Position numbers and translations under genes: made by a program | Part shown: piece by piece, positions 49,183 to 54,255 of the stretch | How positions within the stretch are numbered: the stretch's first letter is position 1 | Layout of the letters: every line of letters begins with the position of its first letter | Notes under the pieces: generated by a model | Databases searched by the model: none | Told to the model about the DNA's origin: nothing | What the model saw: only the letters and a program-made list of their open reading frames with translations | NCBI GenBank assembly: GCA_021296345.1 | Contig: JAGWAN010000025.1 | Location: 10,250 to 64,504 of the forward strand | Reading direction: 5' to 3' | Length of the DNA: 54,255 nt | From: Acidimicrobiia bacterium | Lineage (GTDB): Bacteria; Actinomycetota; Acidimicrobiia; Spongiisociales; Spongiisociaceae

Positions 49183-50127
49183 ATGGCCAGGATCCTGCTT
49201 TGCGCCAATCCCTCCGCTTCCGGGTTCACGGGCGGACTCCACCGATCGGTAGTGGCCCGGCTCCGCGAGAGCTACGAGGTCGAGACCGAGTGGCCCAGGA
49301 GCACCGCCGAGGCCCGATCGATCAGCGCGGCCGCCGCAGCCGACCGGTTGAACCTGGTGGTCGCGATGGGCGGGGATGGCGTGGTCCACCACATCGCCAA
49401 CGGCCTGGCCGGGACCAGCACCGCACTAGGGATCATTCCGGCGGGCACCACCAACGTGCTCGCCCGGATACTGGGCCTCCCCCGCAAGCCTCGGGCCGCC
49501 ACCGAATTCATCTGCGGGAGCCCGCCGGTAGCGACCGTACCGACCGCCATGCTCACCCTCGACCATGGAGAATCGGGCGTGGAGAGCAGGCTGGCCACGT
49601 TCTCGTGCGGAGCCGGGTTCGACGCCGCCGTCGTGGAGCGGGCCGAGCAGGAGCCTCATCGCAAGTATCGCCTCTCCGGGCTGCACTACGCCCGCTCGGC
49701 CGCCTCGGTAGCCTGGTCCGGATTCTCCAAGCAGTTTCCCGATCTGACGGTTAGGACACGGGACCGGTCGGCCGAGGCGGTAGCGGTGTTCGTCAGCCTC
49801 TATGACCGCTACACCTACTTCGGACGACTTCCAGTCCGTTTCGGACCGCACCAGTCCAACACGCTGTCGGTGCTCGTGGCCCGTGAGCTGCCAAGGCGAC
49901 GCATGGTCTCGATCCTGCGACGGGTAGTTACCGGCGCTCAACTGTCCGGAGCGGATGGTTTCGAGGTCTGGACCGGTGTCACCTCCGTGGAGGTGTCGGC
50001 ATCCGGCGGGTTCCCTGCGCAGGCCGACGGCGAGTTGCTGAGGTCCCCGGTGAAGTTCTCGGTCGCCTCTCGGCCCGACCACCTCCGGGTGCTGAAACCC
50101 GGATCCCGGCAGCAGCTCGGGCCTTGA
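49183..50127 (+). CDS. diacylglycerol kinase-family lipid kinase
   Basis: A 314-residue soluble kinase of the DAGK/YegS/sphingosine-kinase superfamily. The nucleotide motif is VVAMGGDGVVHHIANGLAG (GGDG at 63-66), followed by GIIPAGTTNVLARILGLP. The C-terminal beta-sandwich is regular and ends in AQADGELL. It phosphorylates a membrane lipid such as diacylglycerol; the exact substrate is unknown. A TAACCT hexamer 6 nt before the ATG suggests a leaderless transcript. Family identity is firm. Confidence 0.92.
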   Translation: MARILLCANPSASGFTGGLHRSVVARLRESYEVETEWPRSTAEARSISAAAAADRLNLVVAMGGDGVVHHIANGLAGTSTALGIIPAGTTNVLARILGLPRKPRAATEFICGSPPVATVPTAMLTLDHGESGVESRLATFSCGAGFDAAVVERAEQEPHRKYRLSGLHYARSAASVAWSGFSKQFPDLTVRTRDRSAEAVAVFVSLYDRYTYFGRLPVRFGPHQSNTLSVLVARELPRRRMVSILRRVVTGAQLSGADGFEVWTGVTSVEVSASGGFPAQADGELLRSPVKFSVASRPDHLRVLKPGSRQQLGP

Positions 50128-50192
50128 CCCGATACCCGAAAAAGTCCCTGGCGCCGGGTAACATCCGGCGCGGTGGTTGTGAATGAGCCCGC

Positions 50193-52109
50193 ATGTCCGG
50201 TTCGCGTCGTCTAGTCCTTCTCCTGGGAGTGCCGATCCTCGCTTTGGGGATCATCGCCGTGGTGCTCATGAACCAGGACGGCACCACCCCTACTCCGGGT
50301 AGCAGTGGCGGAACCGGAACCGCAACCACCCGCCTCGACCCCTCCCGCCTGGAAGCGATATCGGCGCTGACCGACCTGGAGAACAGTCTGGCGCTCACCC
50401 CGATCCGGATCGAGGTGAGCGAGTCCAGCTTCAGCCTTCTCCCTGCAGCCATCGGCTTCGACCTGGACGAGCAGGCCACGCTCGACGCAGCGCTGGCAGA
50501 CCGCTCGCTGGACGCGATACTCGAAGAACTCGAACGCCGGGGCGACGATGCCGGGGGCGGCCTGCCCTGGTCGATCTCGGGAACCATCGACGAGGCCGCT
50601 CTTGACGGACTGCTCGACCTGTACGAATCGGCTCTGGTCGGACCGGACGAGGGGGGTATCGATATTCGCGGTGCGGCGCCCGTGGCCCGCTATCCCCGGG
50701 CCGGCTTCGTGATCGATCGGGCTGCAGCCCGCAACCAGATCGTCGAAGCCCTGCTCAACCAGCCCCGTGCCGACACCGTGCGGGTGCCAACGGTCGAGGT
50801 GCAACCTGTCCTGCCCATGGCCGCTGTGGACGCGGCTCTGGAAGAAGCCTCCGTGCTGCTGGCCGGACCGATCATTCTGACCCGCACCGATCCCGACGCC
50901 ACCCTCAACCTCAGCGTCGCCCAGTTGGCCCGCGCTCTCACCACGGAGGTGGTCACGGACCCGGGCCCGGGTCTCCGGGTCGACCTCGATCGGGCTGTGA
51001 TCGACGAGTATCTGGAACCTCTACGGGGAGGGTTCGAAGCACCGCCTACGAACGCCTACATCCTGATCGACGACCAGGAGACGATTACGTACGTTCCCGG
51101 ATTCTCGGGTGCTCTCCTGGATGTGGAGCTGGTGATCAGGGCGATCGAGCAGGCGACTCGTCGGGACTCGCGCCTGTCCACCCTGCCTCTCCAGACCGGC
51201 GTGGAGCCCGAGATAACCGCCACGGACCTGGCCGCCATGGGGCCCCTCAGCATGATCAGCGAGTTCACCACCCAGCACAACTGCTGCCAGCCCAGAGTCC
51301 AGAACATCCATCTGTTCGCCGATGTCATGGACAACGTCAACCTGTTGCCCGGGGAAACCCTGTCACTCAACGAGACTGTGGGTGAGCGAACCCTTGAACG
51401 GGGCTTCCTACCCGCCCCCACCATCATCCGGGGGGAGATAGAAGACCAGGTGGGGGGCGGAGTCAGCCAGTTCGCCAGCACCTTCTACAACGCGGTGTTC
51501 TGGGCCGGGCTGGAGGTCATCGACCACAAGCCCCATAGCTACTACTTCTCGCGCTACCCGATGGGCATCGAGGCTACGGTCAGCTGGCCCGTGCCCGACC
51601 TGGTGTTCCGCAACGACACCGATGCGCCCCTCGTCATCAAGACGTCATATACCAGGACCTCGATCACCGTCCGGTTCTACGGTAACAACTCGGGTCGGGA
51701 GGTAACGGCCACCGTGTCGCCGCCCTACGACCCGGTCCCATATCCCACCGAGTACGTCCCGAACCCCGAAGTCATGCCCTGGGACCCACCGGTGGAGGTC
51801 CAGCAAGGCGCTGACGGATGGAGCGTCAAGGTCACGAGAGACATCGCCTTCACCGATGGCACCACCTCCCATGAGGAGTGGACGGTCCGCTACCGGCCGT
51901 GGGCGCTCCGGTTCGAGGTCCATCCGTGCCAGCTGCCGGAGGATGCGGAGGACTACACCGGGGAGCCCTGCCCAGCCCATCCCGACTTCCCGGACGGCTA
52001 CCCCACCACGCTTCCTATCGATCCGGACGCCGAAGTGCCTGAGGGGGAAGGCGAGACCGGTGGCGAAGGCGAGACCGGCGAGCAGGCGCCCGAGACCACC
52101 GATCCCTGA
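50193..52109 (+). CDS. VanW family protein with N-terminal membrane anchor
   Basis: A 638-residue protein. One membrane helix at residues 6-25 places the rest outside. About 300 residues of tandem YoaR/PG_binding_4-like domains come next (VARYPRAGFVIDRAAARNQIVEALL and AYILIDDQETITYVPGFSG). The VanW domain is at about 355-510: FTTQHNCCQPRVQNI, GETLSLNETVGERTLERGFLPAPTI, QVGGGVSQFASTFYNAVFWAGLEVIDHKPHS (VSQ and H-x-H core) and RNDTDAPLVIKTSY. The tail is Glu/Gly-rich. VanW proteins are cell-wall associated and of unclear reaction. It lies alone, 65 bp after the lipid kinase. Confidence 0.9.
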   Translation: MSGSRRLVLLLGVPILALGIIAVVLMNQDGTTPTPGSSGGTGTATTRLDPSRLEAISALTDLENSLALTPIRIEVSESSFSLLPAAIGFDLDEQATLDAALADRSLDAILEELERRGDDAGGGLPWSISGTIDEAALDGLLDLYESALVGPDEGGIDIRGAAPVARYPRAGFVIDRAAARNQIVEALLNQPRADTVRVPTVEVQPVLPMAAVDAALEEASVLLAGPIILTRTDPDATLNLSVAQLARALTTEVVTDPGPGLRVDLDRAVIDEYLEPLRGGFEAPPTNAYILIDDQETITYVPGFSGALLDVELVIRAIEQATRRDSRLSTLPLQTGVEPEITATDLAAMGPLSMISEFTTQHNCCQPRVQNIHLFADVMDNVNLLPGETLSLNETVGERTLERGFLPAPTIIRGEIEDQVGGGVSQFASTFYNAVFWAGLEVIDHKPHSYYFSRYPMGIEATVSWPVPDLVFRNDTDAPLVIKTSYTRTSITVRFYGNNSGREVTATVSPPYDPVPYPTEYVPNPEVMPWDPPVEVQQGADGWSVKVTRDIAFTDGTTSHEEWTVRYRPWALRFEVHPCQLPEDAEDYTGEPCPAHPDFPDGYPTTLPIDPDAEVPEGEGETGGEGETGEQAPETTDP

Positions 52110-52142
52110 CCGCTACACGCGGATTGTTCGAAGGACGGCTAG

Positions 52143-52158
52143 TGGTCTGTCTGCGAAC
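52143..52158. repeat. intergenic palindromic repeat, copy C
   Basis: TGGTCTGTCTGCG followed by AAC matches the core of the units at 39736 (13 of 13, then one-base gap). It is again between convergent genes, the VanW gene and the small unknown gene. Confidence 0.5.
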
Positions 52159-52164
52159 AGGGGT

Positions 52165-52467
52165 CTAGGAGACGTCCCCGTAGAAGGCAAGCGAGTGGCG
52201 GATGGTGTCGGATATCGCGGTCAGGAGATCATCGGTCCAACCTCCGAAGCGGCGGACCGAGACGGTGTTGGAGAACACGTAGACCGAGGTGAGCGAGGGC
52301 GTCACCTCGAACAGGGCAACTGCCAGCCGAGCGGGGAAGGTATCGGCCTGCCCGGCCGCTTCGGCGCTCCGGTAAGTCTCACCATCCTGACCCGAGAGGC
52401 TGCGGTCGGTGTCGAAGACCGCCACATCCCCCAGCAATAGGTGATCGACCTCGATCAGCTGGCCCAA
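52165..52467 (-). CDS. hypothetical protein
   Basis: A 100-residue soluble protein that I do not recognise. It reads as a plausible mixed alpha/beta domain: LIEVDHLLLGDVAVFDTDRSLSGQDG, RLAVALFEVTPSLTSVYVFSNTVSVRR and a final amphipathic helix DDLLTAISDTIRHSLAFYG. Start at TTG 52467 has AGAGGAG immediately upstream, slightly too close for an ideal ribosome binding site. It lies between a convergent VanW gene and pyruvate kinase. Amino-acid composition and codon pattern look coding; no membrane segment or signal peptide is visible. Confidence 0.6.
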   Translation of the reverse strand: MGQLIEVDHLLLGDVAVFDTDRSLSGQDGETYRSAEAAGQADTFPARLAVALFEVTPSLTSVYVFSNTVSVRRFGGWTDDLLTAISDTIRHSLAFYGDVS

Positions 52468-52600
52468 CTCTCTCCTCTCGCATCAAACCCCGGAACGATT
52501 GAGGCTGCTGGGAGTCCCTGTACCGAGGCGTTCGCATGGTAGCCGACCCCGGCATCAGGTAGTGCGTTACGACCTCGCCGGTGGGGCTCGCCTTCGCGCC

Positions 52601-54061
52601 TCATTGACGCCTGGCGTTGCCGGCTCTCCATCGAGTTCTCAGGCGCTCCCCGATCACGTGCAGCTTTACCAGATTGGTGTAGGCCTGGGTGTTGGGGGGC
52701 GTGCCGGCGATCATCACCACCCCCTCGCCGCGCTCGCAGACCCCCTCCTTCTCGAGGTACTTCTCGGCAGCAGCAAACATCAGGTCGGTGGACGACCTGG
52801 GCTCGAACCGTATGGGGGTGACTCCCCAGAAGAGGGCCATGCGGCGCCGGATCCTCCCGCTCGGAGCGAACACCATGATGTCCGCCGACGGCCGGTACTT
52901 TGACAGCAACCGGGCGGTGCCACCCGACTCGGTGAACGCCACGATGGTCTTGAACCCGAGGTTGCGGGCCGCCTCGGTGGCTGCCTTGGCGGTGGCCGAG
53001 GCGAAGGTCATCGTGCTCTCCAGGAACTCTATGGCGTCGCCACCGGTCATCTGCTGATCCCGGTAACGCTCGGCCTCCAGACAGATGGACGACATGGCCT
53101 CGACCACCCGCGCCGGATGGCGTCCCACCGCCGTCTCTGCGGAGAGCATGACGGCATCAGTACCCGAGGCGACCGCGTTGGCCACGTCGGTCACCTCCGC
53201 CCGGCTGGGTCGCAATGCAGTGACCATCGACTCCAGCATCTCGGTGGCGGTGATAGAGACGAGCCCGGCCTGGTTGGTCCGATGCAGGATGTCGGCCTGC
53301 ACGTTGGGGATCGTCTCCAGCGGTAACTGCACGCCCAGATCACCCCGAGCGACCATCACGCCGTCGGCCGCAGCCAGTATCGAGTCGAGATTCTGGTAGG
53401 CCCTGGCCAGCTCCACCTTGGCGATGATCGGGGTGCCGCCACCGGCCAACTCGCGCACGTGCGTGATGTCCTCGCCCCGCTTGACGAACGAGGCGGCCAC
53501 GTAGTCCACGCCCATCTGCCGGCCCATTTCGAGATCCACGCGATCCTTCTCGGTGACCGGCCCGATCTCGAGATCGCTGTCGGGGAACGCTATCCCCTTG
53601 CGGTCGAGCAGTTCCCCGCCCCGGTCGATACGAACCGTCAACCCCGCGCTGTCCGAGCCGGTGACCTGGCCTTCGATCAGGCCGTCGGACAACACCACCC
53701 GCGCCCCTGCGCTCACGTCGTCGAGGAGCCGTAGATAGTCGACCGGGATCAGGTCCGGGCGGCCCTCGTCCTCGGTCACCACAACGCGAACCGTTGCCCC
53801 CCGCGGCAACTCGACCGAGCCTCCGCTGAAATGGCCTACCCGCGTCTTCGGTCCCTGGATGTCCTGGAGGATGGCAATGGAACGGCCCACCTCGGCGGAG
53901 GCCTGGCGTATCCACTTGATGAACCGGATGTGGGAGTCGTGGTCGCCGTGGCTGAAGTTGAGCCGGGCAACGTCCATCCCGGCCTCCACCAGCCCCCGGA
54001 CCGACTCCAGGTCGGCCACCGCCGGGCCCATCGTGGCCACGATCTTCGTCCTGCGCCGCAC
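52601..54061 (-). CDS. pyk: pyruvate kinase
   Basis: A 486-residue glycolytic enzyme (PEP + ADP to pyruvate + ATP). The N-terminal KIVATMGPA, VARLNFSHGD and LQDIQGPKTRVG belong to the barrel and B domain. PIIAKVELARAYQNLDSILAAADGVMVARGDLGVQLPLE contains the catalytic lysine and metal-binding Glu/Asp. The usual TATQMLDSM loop reads TATEMLESM. The C-terminal effector domain follows. The GTG at 54061 is preceded by CATAAC about 8 nt upstream and by no Shine-Dalgarno, so it is probably leaderless. Confidence 0.95.
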   Translation of the reverse strand: MRRRTKIVATMGPAVADLESVRGLVEAGMDVARLNFSHGDHDSHIRFIKWIRQASAEVGRSIAILQDIQGPKTRVGHFSGGSVELPRGATVRVVVTEDEGRPDLIPVDYLRLLDDVSAGARVVLSDGLIEGQVTGSDSAGLTVRIDRGGELLDRKGIAFPDSDLEIGPVTEKDRVDLEMGRQMGVDYVAASFVKRGEDITHVRELAGGGTPIIAKVELARAYQNLDSILAAADGVMVARGDLGVQLPLETIPNVQADILHRTNQAGLVSITATEMLESMVTALRPSRAEVTDVANAVASGTDAVMLSAETAVGRHPARVVEAMSSICLEAERYRDQQMTGGDAIEFLESTMTFASATAKAATEAARNLGFKTIVAFTESGGTARLLSKYRPSADIMVFAPSGRIRRRMALFWGVTPIRFEPRSSTDLMFAAAEKYLEKEGVCERGEGVVMIAGTPPNTQAYTNLVKLHVIGERLRTRWRAGNARRQ

Positions 54062-54195
54062 GGCCCCACGTTATGAAGCTGGCAGCAGGTATCAAAGCAC
54101 CAACCGCTCGTGGGGGAATTCGGGCACAGCCGGGCCGGCGAGGTCCGGCGCAATAGGGCAAGTCCGAGTCTCCGACGCTTTCTAAAGGGGCTTAT

Positions 54196-54255
54196 ATGCC
54201 TGAGTTGATGCTACAGGTGATACTGTTGTGTAGCGTCTGCCTGCGTCGCACCCAT
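54196..54255 (+). CDS. possible start of a gene cut by the window edge
   Basis: ATG at 54196 has AAAGGGG 5 nt upstream and opens a frame that stays open to the edge (20 codons, beginning MPELMLQVILLC). This is too short to judge and the peptide is Cys-rich with no recognisable motif. It may be spurious; sequence beyond the edge decides. Confidence 0.2.
   Translation, partial: MPELMLQVILLCSVCLRRTH

Noticed and set aside
1-54255. tRNA, rRNA, insertion sequence, prophage or CRISPR array
   Set aside because: None was found by reading the intergenic stretches; no cloverleaf-like sequence with CCA end, no transposase or phage protein, no regularly spaced repeats.

Overview
The window is high-GC bacterial DNA with dense, short-spaced genes on both strands, many GTG/TTG starts, ATGA/TGATG stop-start overlaps, and several genes whose -10 hexamer sits about 7 nt before the start codon (leaderless style). 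Together with Thr/Ser-rich linkers in exported proteins, acidic S-layer-like repeats (FTDDDGSIHE type), an actinobacterial-type SerC, an F420/PPOX-type protein and a PurS-PurL fusion, this suggests an uncultured Actinomycetota, most likely of the class Acidimicrobiia. That placement is inference, since no rRNA gene is present.

Layout. 0-2.8 kb: a truncated PPOX gene, an alpha/beta hydrolase, a low-GC alpha-carbonic anhydrase and a broken DUF222/HNH gene. 2.7-8.1 kb: a locus of PLP and carbon-nitrogen chemistry. It holds a PALP-family enzyme with a coupled 55-aa membrane protein, a threonine-synthase-like enzyme, an N-carbamoyl-D-amino-acid hydrolase and a divergent beta-ureidopropionase-type gene that carries both a stop and a frameshift. 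Four palindromes lie in its intergenic regions. 8.1-16.1 kb: an exported SLH/PQQ-dehydrogenase-like protein, a DUF4242 gene, and a minus-strand run ychF-DUF368-(RCC1+polysaccharide deacetylase)-cytochrome c lipoprotein, followed by gpsA and a small NIPSNAP-like gene. 16.1-26.9 kb: a nine-gene purine operon, transcribed purL-Q-C-E-K-F-D-M-N, covering most of de novo IMP synthesis.

27-36 kb: an aldo/keto reductase (with a truncated duplicate of its own 5' end nearby), then a tightly coupled four-gene operon herA-mre11(sbcD)-rad50(sbcC)-nurA. This is the gene set known from archaeal DNA-end resection, and it is the most striking system here. It converges with an XRE regulator + nucleotidyltransferase pair that looks like a toxin-antitoxin module. 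36-45.6 kb: a PQQ-dehydrogenase-like lipoprotein, an UMF1-type MFS transporter, a LapA-like protein, a CoxG-like protein, serC and an aspartate-type aminotransferase (divergent), a lipoprotein trypsin-like protease between two SPOR-like domains, and a Tat-exported PGRP amidase. 45.6-54 kb: a three-subunit molybdenum hydroxylase operon, a diacylglycerol-kinase-family lipid kinase, a VanW-family protein, a small unknown and pyruvate kinase.

A short repeated palindromic motif (core TGGTCTGTCTGCG) sits in three separate intergenic gaps, each between convergent gene pairs. No tRNA, rRNA, CRISPR array, insertion sequence or prophage was seen.
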